From contig PTFA01000338.1 in assembly GCA_003342895.1 (NCBI GenBank), positions 124,001 through 188,000 of the forward strand: a stretch of DNA of 64,000 nucleotides, read 5' to 3'. The stretch is from Casuarius casuarius (Eukaryota; Chordata; Aves; Casuariiformes; Casuariidae). This document shows, piece by piece, positions 35,431 through 47,639 of this stretch. Position numbers and translations under genes: made by a program. The notes under the pieces were generated by a model. That model made no database searches. It worked only from the letters and a program-made list of their open reading frames with translations, and was not told the DNA's origin. Position 1 is the first letter of the stretch. The number at the start of each line of letters is the position of its first letter.

Positions 35431-38400
35431 ACAGCTTTTCTGTCCACTGTGCTCTGGAGGATATGGTCTCCTGACTCCACCCCACGCTTTGCCTCCTTCA
35501 GTCCTCGTGCCATTGCAGACTCATCTTCAGCTTCCCCCATCCCTGCTGGAAAGGTGCCTGGAGCCTGCAAAAGATCATGTTTTTCCAGGGAATTGGGAGG
35601 GTTCAGCAAAAACCTCAGGGCTTTGCTGGCTTGAACCTTTGTGTGGTCATGAACCCCCTCTTCCCCTCCCTCCACCCCAGCAGTGAAGGCCACCTTGTCC
35701 CCCCCTGACAAGTCCTCTCTGAGGTAGTGCCAGATCCAAGGAAACCCATGAACTCCAATTCCCCAAATAAATATAGAGAAAATGCTGGGAAGCTGCATGT
35801 GGTTATACTGCTCAAGATGGGAGAAGAGCCAGGAGCTCCTGTCTCCTTCCTGCAGGCGCCCAGGTAGCAGTGGGGGAGATCCTGGGGAGGGGATGGTAGG
35901 AAGTAGTGCTGCAGCATGGGTGGGGTGGAGATGGTGGAGACACCCACAGTGTGGCGACTAGGGGAGGTTTGGCCTGACCTGTTGGCATTAGCCATAGTCC
36001 CTCAGAAAGGCACCTGGATGTGAGCAGGCAGGGCAGGGTTTCTGTGACATTTAGCTTCGATGGGTCGCTCCGGAGACCGGGGCTTGGTTCCTGACTTCAG
36101 TGTGGGTCCTAAGAGAAATTCCGTCCCCTTCCTGAGCCTGTTCCCCTCCAAGCAAGTCCTTGGAAGGAGCAACGGTCTCTTGGTGAGCGTCTCTGTAAAA
36201 CCAAACACAAAAAGAGCTCCAAGATTAGCAGCGGCTTCCAGCAACAGCAACGGCATGAGAAGCAGTGGAAGGAGGAACCGCAAATTATTTGAAAATATGC
36301 AAATCTTCTCATTAAATAATTCACATGAATTGTCACAGATGAAGGTGAAAAAAAACTTGGCAGCTGTGTATATCCTTTCCCCATCAAAGCCACACTGCAC
36401 TGACAGCTGTCATCCTCTTTCATCTGCAGATTTTTCTCTCTCTTTCTGCTCTCCAAGCTCCAACCTCCCCTTTTTGTTCCATCACCTAATACTGGGATTC
36501 CCAGAGTGCTCAGAGAGTCAGGCAACGTCTTCCTTCCACTCTCTTCCTTTCTGTTTTACAGCCTTCCCTAACTTGCCTCCAGCCTTGGTGGGCCCTGTCT
36601 CAGAATTACCTTGAAATGAGATTCTCTCATGATTTGGGCTTTCTTACATCACCAAGGAGTAGATAAAGAGTCAGTGTCCTGCTGGCTATTTTTGCAGCAC
36701 TCTGCCCTTACTGGGTGAGGCGTCTAATAATTTTGCCTGGACAAAATTCATTTCTGGCTATAACTGAAAAGCTCCTGTCGGCTGAAAGTAAAGTTCACCC
36801 TGCACCCCACCCTGCTGTTCTCCTGTCACTGCTAGGACTGGTTTTTTTGAACAGAGGGGTAGGGCAATGCTCTAGCCTAAAGCTTCACACTTTCCTTGAA
36901 GGAAAAAAATCCTACAATGAAAACTAGGAGCAGGGGATGTAAATCCTGAATCCCAACTTATGGGAGGTTGAGAAACTTAAGACCAAAAAAACCCCACCAG
37001 CAAATATTGACTTTGGAAGCAAAGTGTTTAAGCTGGGTAAGAAAAAAAGGGGTGTGAGAAGCCACTGAGCTCTCATCTGTTGGCTGTGAACATCCAGAAG
37101 GGATTCCCTTTAGCCACCCCATACAAATGGTTTATACCTATCTTCAAGTTTCTAAGGTGCAGCCCAGTGCTTGATCACTCGGGTGCTTCCCAGAAGAGGA
37201 CACACTTGGTTTAAATGCCTGCATCCACTTTCCCTCTCTCCTGCTTCAGTTGGAGGTTTCCCGCAGAAAACTCCTCTCTAGCAAGGCCTCTCTTTGCATC
37301 CGGATGTTTTATCCCAGAGCAGTTTCCTATCGACAGCGTATCCATGCAGTGCCCACATAGAGGATGGCAGTCTGGCAGAACAGGAGCCTGGCACGGAGCT
37401 GTTTTCCCATGCTGTGAACATTTTTGAGATAGGAAAAAAAAAAAAGAAAACAAACAAAATATCTATTCCAGATTGGGCTAAAACAAGAATAATAATCCTT
37501 CAAGACTGGTTTGGCACAATCAAAGTATTTCACTCCTGTCATTTCAGGCTGCTCTGCTGTTGTCTCAAACATTTCAGTTACTCTAGGGCTGCATTTCTAA
37601 GTGAGCACTGAAAGAAGTCAGAGGCCCTTAGTTTTACAATTCTAGAAGGTATTGGGAACAATTACTTTCTTGAGTTGGGAAATCCATCAAACCCAACCCT
37701 TTCCCAAGGCAAGTTTTGGTTTTGAGAAATCAGATTTTTTTTTTTTGGATGAGGGGAAAAATCATAAAAGGGTTCCTGAACATCTCCATGCTGATCCCCT
37801 TGAGCCAGAGGATTTCACGGTGCTGTTTCCTTTCTTCCGGCAGTGAAAGGCAACCATGGTAATGAAATGGATAAGCAAAATAAGAAACAGCTCTGGGATC
37901 AGATACCTCTTGGCTGGGCCACTCCAAGCAGGCCAGATTTGTTTCTTTACGAGGCCCTGTATAGCTGGGCTGTTCCTCTGCTGGCACCTGGCTCCGACAA
38001 TGTGTTATTTACATCCTCCAATCACCAAGGCATTGATAACCTTGTGGGGAATTGAGATAGATCTCTGTTTAGTAGAGCTTCCTTCATTCTCAGCAGATAT
38101 TTTCCCATCTGCCCACTTCCCTGTCAGTTATGATGGCAAAGCCCAAAGTGAAGAGACTCAGTCACTTTTCTTTTTCTGTTTTTGGTGCCATTTATAATTT
38201 TTACTGAGAAAAGGAAGACACACTCCATAAATCAGCCTGCAAGTCAGACAGTCACACTGCGGAGTATGCAGCGGCGTGAGGTGCCAGCTGCTCTTTGCAG
38301 ATGATAAAGCTGTAAATACAAGGCTGGTTTAGGAAGGCAGCCTACAGGTTGTGACATTGCGTGCCTTGGCACCCACCAAGTATTTCACTGGGGGTTCTCC

Positions 38401-40639
38401 AAACTATTTCAACAGTCCAGTGGGGAAAGGCTAAAAGGTCCATGGCACCAGCAACGACAAAGCCAGTCACACGCTTGGCTATACAGTGGCTGGAAATGTG
38501 TTCAGACCTTCCTGAAGGTCACAGCAGTCAAATATCGTGCCTGGATTCATTCAATATGCAGCAGGGAGCAGGAACGGGCTCCACTCCTCTTTTACAGGAC
38601 CTTGAGTTGTTTGATGTAAGGCCGCATGCAAATCACTGCCCAAGGATGTGTTTGTCGTATAATTAATATTAGCTCCCACCCTGGAGCACACTTCTGTCAA
38701 CACAGAATAAATATTCGCCGTCAGACAGAGGGCTGGGGAGATCAGGACTTTAAGCACTTGGATAGCTCTACTGCTAACCATCAAGGAACATTTCCCCTGG
38801 TGTTCCAAGACAACCAATGATCTAGAAAATTGCTCATTTTTTCTTTCAAGAGGTTTTGTTGGGGTTTTTTTATGCTTTAACCCAATTTTCCCTTTGGAAA
38901 TGGCCTCTCCCTTCCCCAGGTGGTGGATGAAAGCCTGTTTTCCTGAGATTTCCAGCACACTTATGGAAATGCAGAGAAGCAGAGAGGCTTGGAGCAAGTC
39001 TGGCTCTGTACCCAGATACAAACATGGTGTTACAGCGGGGAACAATTTTTTTTTTTTTTTTGGGGGGGGGGAATGGTTTATTCATTGGAAAATGCATGTG
39101 GGGAAAGGGGGTAATGAACTTTGAGATGGAACTTGGCAAGCGTTTCCAAGCTAAAGAGGGGCTGTTTAATCACTCTTGCTCACAGAGAAGTCTGAATGTT
39201 TGGTTTCAGCATTTTCTAAATGAAACATCTCCATTTCTTTAGTGATGCTGTTGTGTTTCTCAGCCTGATGATGTGACGAAGGGGCTTAGCAGGGGACCTC
39301 AATAACAAGCTGAAATATTCTGGCGCAGCCTTCACTCACAGTGTCTGGGGTTTAGTACTTTCTGATCAAGAGAAATACTGGGTTAGCCAAAAACCGGCAA
39401 GGAAGGGTCTGTATCCCAGCACACCTCCACCCACGCAATATCGGGCACCATCCACTGTCTGAACCCAGAGCCATGGGCTTGAAAGCTAAAGGGACCTCGA
39501 GGACCCTGCAGGGACAAGGCAAGATATGGCCACGGGCAGGCCACTGCACTGCAAGCCAAGGCTGGGTGCAGGCAAGATTTGCTCCATGCAGACCCCTCTG
39601 ACCCCAGCTTCTCCCCTTCCCAAGACTTTGGTTGTAATTGCTTTGTGCAGCTCCCAGGATCTGGTGTTTTCTGATCACACTAAGCACAAAATATTTTGCT
39701 GATGCTCAAGCAGAGGCTGCCAAAGTAGCACAGACAAAAAGGTTTCCTTTAAAAAAATCTCCAAGCATAAAGAAAAACAAAGATTATGCAAATACTTCAG
39801 AGAAGATGAAAAATTAAACATTCCAAAATAGCGAATAATTCAGTCTTCTCAGTCTACTTTTCCTCTTCCCTTGCCTGCATGAGATCTGAAATTACATTTT
39901 ACCACCTGCCTTGCTGAATTGTCCTTGTACCTCCTCTCACCAAGTTTCACCCTTGCCGGGGAAACCAGCTCCCCAGGTTGCAGCACACGGAGCTCTCTGC
40001 CCCATTTCCTCCAGGACAGACTTCTGCTCAAGCACAGCCTCTGGGCATATGCTCATGGGGGTTGGTGTGTCTCCCCGCAACATTTTGGAGCATGCAGGCC
40101 AGTTTCAACCTATTTGACAGGAGAGAAGGAAGGTGAGGAGGGAGAAATCTCTGGGATATTGCAGCCCTGTGAGCACCAGGTGGAGGTGAGAAATCCTTTT
40201 AATGTTCCCATTGACAGAAAAGCCCTGGCATTTGCTCCCACTTTAGTAGCTACCCAGCTGCAGCCCCAAGCCCCGGTGCCCGCAGCATGCCTGGGGGGCA
40301 CATGGCGAGCCGCCCCTCCAAAGCGCAGCGCCCCAGCGTGATGTTATGCAGCACTGAGCTTGCAAAAGCTGGGGACAGCGAAGGACAGCTACGAACTCCC
40401 GTTTTGCAGAAGGGAGATGGTGTCCCAGATATAAGTATAACGTTAAAGCTTGGCGTGTGCAGCTAACAGTGTACTGCGCGTCAGCTCAGCTGCGGTAACT
40501 CTCCCTTTGCTCTCTGCGCAGTACATGCAATTTCAGCATAAGCACTCCTGTCGCAGCTGTTGCTTTCACTGTGTGGATTGTCAGTGCCAGTAGGTGGGAG
40601 AAAGCAGCTGTTTCGTTCTTGGCTGAGGTTTTTCACCCC
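35431..40639. other. Non-coding stretch, nothing assigned with certainty
   Basis: No gene was recognised. A 184-codon open frame (36,060-36,614, plus) overlaps a 138-codon minus frame; neither contains a known domain. A block around 36,280-36,340 is AT-rich and contains the octamer ATGCAAAT. Further ATGCAAAT words occur near 38,627 and 39,785. A T16 run joined to a G10 run lies at 39,046-39,071. The segment 38,220-38,330 could be a conserved non-coding element. Confidence 0.45.
39046..39071. repeat. T16-G10 homopolymer junction
   Basis: Sixteen T residues at 39,046-39,061 are directly followed by ten G residues at 39,062-39,071. Such adjacent homopolymers are unstable and hard to read, so the exact lengths may be unreliable. 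Confidence 0.9.
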
Positions 40640-41170
40640 CTTTCAGCCGCACAGATGCTTCTGGCTCAGCCTCCGCCGTGTTACCTCGGGCTACAGCACC
40701 CGGCATTGCCGTGGCCCAGCTGCCACGCGGCGGCTCGCCACGTCAAAGCGCCCTGCTCCGGCGGCTGAGCCGAGAAAATGTGCACGAGGGAGCAGCTCTC
40801 AGCAGGAGCAAGGCAGTACTCCGGGGTTCCAGGCAAAGGCGTTCACCCACACCTGCCTCTTAGTTCAGCAGTGAAAAAGGGACTTTAAATTCGGTGACCT
40901 TCAACACTTGGTGGTTCGCTTCAGCCTCCTGCTACAAAATGCCGCTCCTTGCCTTTAGCATTGCTTTTCAGCTGTGCCGTGGGTTATTCTGCTGTGCCTG
41001 ACTCCTTGCACTCGGCTGCCTCCACTCATCTCACAGGTGCCCTGGGGGATGCCGGATCCCCCTCCACCACGCGCCACTGGCTGCCCCAGCTCGTAGCACC
41101 CCGGCGTGGGGAGCCCCAACTGGGCTTCCCTTCGCCTCCTCCCCGCGTGGACCTTCCCGGGCAGCCGGCT
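40640..41170. promoter_or_regulatory. CpG-rich block, possible orphan CpG island
   Basis: A hand count gives about 16 CpGs in 40,621-40,800. A second dense patch lies at about 41,050-41,165. The flanks on both sides are CpG-poor, so the block stands out. The segment is open in several frames (104 and 153 codons, plus) without recognisable domains. It could be a promoter or enhancer of an unannotated transcript; only composition supports this. Confidence 0.35.
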
Positions 41171-44100
41171 GCTTTCACACAGCAACAGCCACACTTAACC
41201 CGAGCAGGGTTGTCTGGAAGAGCTGCCACAAATAAAACACCCATTGCACCACTGCTCTCTCATGTGAAGGGGGATAAAAGCAGAGAGAAAAGAAATTTAT
41301 GCCAAAGATTAGGAGGAGTGCTCTCACAGACAGATGTATTTGGCTATCGAATGCTCTCCGCAGGCAAGTGTCAGAGGAGCTGTTGCTTAAATGATTTAAG
41401 GGCAGGCTAGACAAATCGCGGTGGTTTTTCATGGCAAATAGCGGAAATGACAGAAAAGCACACACCTGTTGCTGCCTTTTTGTGAAGCCACATGATGAAC
41501 CTAGTCAGGGAACTCACCTAGGCTTGAAAGAAAGCTGCCTATACATGAATCTGTACAGAAATATGGAAATATGTATATGAATGTGTTTATAGTTTTAAGC
41601 CAGATCAGTTCCTTTACCCACTTCATTGGCCTAATAGCCAGTTGTGCAAACATGGCTGGGCTGGGGAAATGGTGCAGGGAGAGGAGAAAGAGGTGCTGGA
41701 GGCAGCAGAGATGGCCTGTAGTGCTGCTAGGAGAAATGTTCGTGGACTGCAGCCTGGCTCCCTCAGTGTGCATCCCGGGACTTCTGTGTTCTTGGTGCTT
41801 TACTTTCTCAAAGCTGCTGGCAACTGGAGTCCTGTGAAAAATCTTAGCCTATTTGTTTTATTTATAGCCCTTGTGATTTCATGGCTGAGCTAGAAAATGT
41901 GAACCCTGCAGACTGAAAGGCCAGCAGACAAATCAATAGATCCAACACTTGCTCAAAGCCTCTTCATTTGGGGGGCTTTATCTCGCGATTTCCAAATACC
42001 GAGGACAGATCTCTTATAGGGCAGAGGTGAGGGAGGCCGCGAGCAACGCCAAGGAGAGCTGGAGTGGAGGCAGCTATAGAGTCTCACTGCCATTGACCCC
42101 GAGATGCTGGTGCTGCTGGGGTCCAGGAGAGTACAGCAGCAATTAGCACACGGTGGGCTTGTCAGCCTCTAGCGAACCTGCAGCTGAGCGTGAGCGTGGA
42201 CTTTTGTCTGCTGTGATTTCTGTCCCAGGATTTGCATGATGTGCTTGGTTCCTCCTGCCTGCTGCACACCTTGGAGTTTCAACAAAAACCAGTTTCAGGG
42301 CAGAGTAAGAAGAGGATAGAAGGCAGGCCAGAGAAATCCCTCCTTGCTATGCCTTCCTTCGAGTGCTAGCAAAGATTAAATTGATTAAATGCATCTTTGG
42401 TACTGCCTTTGCATCTACCTAAGCTGCAGAGGCTCAGTTTGACTCTATTAAATGCTTCATTGGCCTTTGCCATTTTATATTGTTTTTCAGTCCCCTCTGC
42501 TGTTTTTTATGGGAGACCAGGCCACTAAAAGTGTGTTAAAACTCAGCTGTCAACTGGCCAGGCTAGGGAGCAGGGGGAAGTTTGCAGCTCGCAAATTCTT
42601 CAAGAGCAGCATGCTTCTGCATCTGTTTTACGTCAGCACACATGGACCTGCCAGCCTCGATCAAAGCATCGCAGAGCCCCACTTCACAGGCAGCCTTGTG
42701 AGGCAGTGGGGATAAAGCAGCGGCTGAGGGCTGAATTAAATGCAACACTTTAGGGAAATGCATGCCAGGTCCAGATTGGGCTGCAGGGTGTCTAAGGGAT
42801 GGAGCATCCCTTGCAAACAGCGCAGCCTAGCTCGTGCTGGCTGGGTTCACTGCAGAGCTGGAGGCAGCATGGTCATGTCCTCGCAGGAGACACACTGCAG
42901 AGCAAGCCACGGCAGGTCTCCTGCTTCCATACTCCCAGCCAAACCTCCTTCATGGAGCTGCTCCATGGATGTGCTTGCTGTCCCACAGCTTGCTTACAGT
43001 TCTCGGACATGCAGACATGCCCTAAGTCACTCATGTAGCTAGAAAATTGATCCGTCAGGCACTTGCAGTAGCTTGCAGAAGTAGGAGTGATGCAGTAGTG
43101 GTGGTAGAAGCTCAGGGCTTCCAAAAAGGGGTTTGGGCTGTATTGCTGCTGCAGGATGTAAAAGAAATGTATTCTACTACTGCAGCATCTCCCTAAACAG
43201 TAAAATTTATATGGTGGCCATCAGTTTGCTGATTTCCAGCCCACAGACAGATCCAGTGCCCTCCCAGCAGGACGAGAGCCACTGTACTAGCTCACAGAGC
43301 ACAAGCGGTGGGATGGCCTCTCGGTCCAGCCGGGCTCCTGCTGAAAGCTCAGTTGCCCTGATACATAGCTGTAGGCAGCCTGCACATTGCTGTACGCATG
43401 CACAATGGCAGCAACACACAATGGTGTGGCCTGCCCAGTTGCTTGTTCCTACCAGAGCCTAGGAGCAAACTTTTGGTCTTGTTCTCCCAAGCTTGGGAAG
43501 AGAAAATGTTGCACTGGTTTTGGTTGTGGTGATTAATAGGAAAGAAACCACAGGGTAATGAATGAGAGGGATGGGAATGTGACAGGAGGCTTTGCTACAT
43601 AATTAAAACCAGTGCAGCAAGGATCAGAAATCACAGCGCTGCCTCCTGGTCTGGGCGGCTTCTGGTCTCCCCTGGCTCAAGGCTTTAATTCCAGTTAGCC
43701 TCCCATCACTGTCACTTGCTCCTCTGCCCTGGAAAGGCACTGCAAGGGTCTTTTCTGGCTGTACCCTGGATCGTTTTCACCCTGATTACTTTCAGCTGGC
43801 AGGACCTGTGCATGTGTGTGTGTTTTCAAACTCCACCAGTGTGCACTGCAAGCCCGGGCCGCTGAGGTATGGAAGGAGGGACACCACCAGCTTGGGTGTT
43901 TGCCTCTTAGCCTCTTACTAAAGCTACACCTGGGACTAGCTTCACGCTGCAGGAGCCATATCAGCTCCATGGTGAGGCTAGCAGGTACGGAGGAAGCATT
44001 TATCCCACCCAAGGAGCTGTGGAAACCCTCTGGGTTTTATTTCCAGGGAATGAGCCTACATCCCTCCCTGTGGTCTTTCCCCCATGGAAACAACTACTAA

Positions 44101-44644
44101 GGACACAAGTGGGATTTGTAGCATCTTCCACTCTGCAGTTTCTTTTGGAGGGCAGCTCTTCTTGGCCTCCGTTGTTTGGCTTTGGGCTCCATCTTACAAT
44201 AAGGATGTGTTTTCTCTGTCTCTCCCAGAGACTCCAGAGGCTCTCTTGGTCTCCTTCTGGACCCCAGAGGAAGTATCTCATTTCATCTCGTGAAGACAGC
44301 TTTCCTCAAGATGTTTCCCATCTTGAGCTCCTTAGAAAACCAGCAAGAGTACGCTGATTCATACCTCCTCGCCGGCTCTGCTCCCAGGTTACGCCAGCAT
44401 ATGGGAAGTCATCACTGAGTCTCTCTCTCAGTCTGCTCCCAGGAAGCAAACACAAAAGGCGAAGAGATAGAATTTATCAGAAATTCAAACCCCTGGGAAG
44501 GGGAGTTTTTTCTTCCTTTTTTTCTTCTGCAGAATCCACCCACTTCTGCGATTTTCTGTTTATTATGCAATGCTGCACAAATATAAAAATACAAATACAT
44601 CTTTACATAAAGGGATCAGAAGAGCTGGAGACTGTCAGAACAAC
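41171..44644. other. Non-coding stretch, nothing assigned
   Basis: Unique-looking sequence without recognised repeats or genes. 42,360-42,560 is AT-rich and might be a conserved element. An ATTTGCAT word (octamer on the minus strand) lies near 42,231. Open frames reach 112 codons with no domain. Confidence 0.45.
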
Positions 44645-44985
44645 TTTATTAAGTCAGATCAAAGCCCAGATATCTCAGCATCCTCACAAAAACAGATGCC
44701 TTGGGAAGGCATAATATCAGGCCAAGCAGGTATGATGCTCCCCTCCTGCACTCTTCCCAGTCTCCAGCCACCAGAGACTTCATGCAGACACAACCCTCAG
44801 TGGATGTCTCTTTTGTGAATTTGTCCAATCTCCCCTTGGACCCAAGTAAACTTTTACCAGCTATGACATTTTGCGGCAAGGAGTTCCACAGCTAAATGGA
44901 GATCCATCACCTCTGATTTATTTTGAACCTGCTCTATGCCAGCTTCACTTAATTCCCTGTCGCTCTAGAGTCATAAGAGAAATCT
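44645..44985 (-). mobile_element. CR1 LINE, 3' fragment
   Basis: The plus strand carries the reverse complement of the CR1 3' end. AAGTCAGATCAAAGCCCAGATA near 44,651 corresponds to the antisense of the familiar terminal words that read roughly TCTGACCCAGTATGGCC in sense. It is followed by GCATCCTCACAA, TTTTGTGAATTTGTCCAATC near 44,812, GGCAAGGAGTTCCACAGCTAA near 44,875 and GAACCTGCTCTATGCC near 44,926. Order and spacing fit the family. It is 5'-truncated and non-coding. Confidence 0.75.
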
Positions 44986-44999
44986 GCAGATGGATCCCA

Positions 45000-45120
45000 G
45001 CTCTTGGGATTTTCTCTTGTAATCTCCTGTAAGGTTTGTGATTTCTGCTCTGTACAGAACCTAGCACAACTAGACACCACAGGCTTTTCCCATAACGCAA
45101 CAACCAAAGTAAAATGCTCC
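45000..45120 (+). mobile_element. Possible MIR3-like SINE tail
   Basis: CTTGTAATCTCCTGTAAGG near 45,016 followed by CTGTACAGAACCTAGCACAACT near 45,049 resembles the amniote SINE tail that reads roughly TTGTAAGCTC...TGTACAGCACCTAGCACAATGGGG. The downstream GACACCACAGGC and CAACAACCAAAG are weaker echoes of the same tail. The head is not recognised. It directly abuts the antisense CR1 fragment, so one inserted beside or into the other. Confidence 0.45.
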
Positions 45121-46189
45121 GTCTTTGTTCCCTTTCACTACAATAGACCTCATCTCTGCTGCTCATTGTTTTAAGACACTTTTCTATTAATAGCAGAAAC
45201 AGACATGTCATTTCAATAATTCTATTCAAATTAATGCCTTTCATTATCCTGCAAACACAACATCAAAGGCTTAGATTGCACCCTGGCCCTTTGTGAGAAA
45301 GAAAGGGTTCTGGCATAAAGATTTCCATCAGAATAGACGTTTGATTGGAGAAAGCTTTTTTTTGTCCATCAGGAAAGATAAGTTTCTTAATGGGATTAGA
45401 AGCTTTGGTTCTTGTAGATGAGTGACTGCAGCAGCCTAGGAGGTCCTTTCCAATGGCAAATTTTGTCCCTCAATTTACTGTGATGGAACACAGTGGGATG
45501 TATTTTATTTTTACTCTGTTTTCTTCTGTGAGAGAAAAGTCCTCTTTCCTGGGAGTGCCAGTACCTGATGTTGGCTGGTGTGACATAGGTATCGTGCTGT
45601 GTCTTGGAGAGAGCTTGTACCACACGTCTCTGACAGACAGCAGAAGATAGGCTGCAGAGATCTCTGTGTTTGCAAGGGTCTTCTTCACCGTTATCCACCA
45701 GCAGACACAGCTAGGAAAGAAAGAGGGACAAGGCCAAGCACAGGAAAGCATTTTCCACACAAGCCAATTGGCAGCTCCATCCCTGGCAAAAGGAACTGCA
45801 CTTTCCCACTGCCAGGCACTTTGTGGGAATTATTATGGGCCAAGGACCCTTCTGTTCTCAAGAGGCAGTTCGTTGCAGTGACAATTTTTGGGAGAATGAG
45901 AGTGTTTAATACTACGGACTTGGCCAAAGTCGCCTCAATGTCAGAGAATGTCCCTGTTGTATTTACCATCCCTACTCTAGACAGAGCCTAGGTTTAAGGG
46001 CTCAATCCCCATGGAAATGCAGGCTGAGCAGAACAGCGCTCACGGATCCTCCCCGCATGACAGACACAGCCCCAAGTAGCTGGAAAAGTTTGTTTCCCTT
46101 GCCCCACCAGGAGGAACAGGCAGGGCCCATGTCCTTGTACCTACTTCCATACAGTCCATAAAACAAGCAGAATGTGGTTCATCACCAAA
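45121..46189. other. Non-coding stretch with a doubtful CR1 end
   Basis: No gene was recognised. CTAGGAGGTCCTTTCCAATGG near 45,437 resembles the terminal words of a sense-strand CR1 (AGGTCCCTTCCA), but the rest of the element is unclear and no separate call is made. A 130-codon plus-strand open frame at 45,599-45,991 has no recognisable domain. Confidence 0.4.
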
Positions 46190-46216
46190 CAGGACTGATC
46201 CCAGGGATCAGTCCTG
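46190..46216. repeat. Perfect 27-base near-palindrome (13-base arms, 1-base centre)
   Basis: CAGGACTGATCCC at 46,190-46,202 is followed by a single A and then by GGGATCAGTCCTG at 46,204-46,216, its exact reverse complement. Just outside, AAA on the left can pair with TTT on the right after a 2-base bulge. A perfect 13-base arm with a 1-base centre is unlikely by chance in 64 kb. Within 40 bases downstream lies the octamer-like TTATGCAAATTAG. Possible roles are a dimeric protein-binding site or a cruciform. With a 1-base loop it is not a typical miRNA precursor. Confidence 0.92.
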
Positions 46217-47639
46217 CGTTTATGCCTCTTTGTGCATGTTTTTATTATGCAAATTAGTAATAAATGTTCCTGTAAGTAAAGGAAGAAACTATATAGTTCA
46301 TTTTAGGGAATAGGCTCACATGTTCCTGGTATATGGTAAGCCCTGGTTTCCCTCCCAGGCTGCTTTTTCTTCATTAGAAACCTATGATTGGGTTGCTCTT
46401 CTCCTTTCAGTCTACAAAGTTCCTAATCAAGTTCTATTATTGAAGAAAACAGAAACATTTACTCCTTAAAGGACTTTATTATGGAACTGTAGTTAAGCAG
46501 AACTTGCTGAAATACCTCTGCATGTTTTAACTTTAAAAATCTAGCTATATTTTAAACAGCAAAGGAACCATTCGACCACGCACTCTGGCCCACTGGTAAC
46601 TCAGAGAGCAGAGCTTCACTCAGGTGCTATCACCTGAGCAATGTTCCCTCACCTCATGTTGCCCAATTTCACCCTATTTTGAATGCATGTGTGGTTGTTT
46701 AAAGTATCTTGGCCAGCCCTGTATGTAGGCTGGGCTGGAAAAGAAGTCACTGCTTCTTTCATTGTTTATTCCAGTGGTTAATCAGTCTCACAGAGAAAAA
46801 AACACGTGCTTCTCTTTTTAAATTGAATTTCGCTTGGCTTTAAATTCTAGCTATAGGTTCTTGTAAGTACCATCCTTTGTTAGATTAAAGAGCAGTTATT
46901 TATTCCTCATGAAGGTGTTTACACAATTTATTTGTGCCACCTCTCTGTCTCTTTTTCGAACAGCTACCTAGGGTGAACTGCCTTTGTGTGACAAGACTTT
47001 TTTTTTAAAGGCTGTTTCAAAGCCTTTAAAAAATGCACATGTTGAAAACAGAGCCAGGTCCAGCCTCACCCCAGGACTGCCCTGGGAACCTGCCTCCCTG
47101 GCCCCACTCACAGCCCTGGTTTCAGCTTGCAACCTCCTGCAGCTCTGCCATCAACCGAGGTACTTAATAGGAAAATTTATGCTTATTTTCTTTTTCTCAG
47201 CTAGGGAACTATGCAACACTTTCACTAAAGCAAAACTCAGTAAAAAGACCACTGAAATAACAGAAAGCTACCCCCTCAGTTTACGTGGCCTTAAACACAG
47301 TCTTTACTGGTGGATCCTGAGGAATCTGGCCCCTCTTTTTTCTTGATTTGAAAGGAGGATATTTCTTATCTGATTTTTGTTCCATTCATTTTAATTTTTC
47401 TCTAAATATCTTTGCATGGAACACCAAGACTCATCCAAGCAAACACAAGAATCAAGGTCAAATACCCTCTTCCAAAGAACAGATATTGGCCCTGATACCT
47501 AAATGCAAGACTCTTTCCCATACCATTATCTCATACTGCTCAGTGTGAGAAAGGCTTTATGACTAGTCTCACATAGATAATGCCACCGTTTATAGCCCTA
47601 GGAGTTCAATAAGAGAATCCAACACAAGAAACGGCAGTG
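46217..47639. other. AT-rich non-coding stretch
   Basis: No gene or repeat body was recognised. 46,235-46,560 is AT-rich and includes ATGCAAAT, making it a plausible conserved regulatory element. An open frame of 120 codons at 46,984-47,346 has no recognisable domain. Confidence 0.45.

Noticed and set aside
36060..36614. 184-codon open frame
   Set aside because: No recognisable domain, no splice or promoter context, and an overlapping 138-codon minus frame is equally open; treated as chance.
45340..45490. Possible sense CR1 3' end
   Set aside because: Only one short word (AGGTCCTTTCCAA) matches; the upstream and terminal words are missing.
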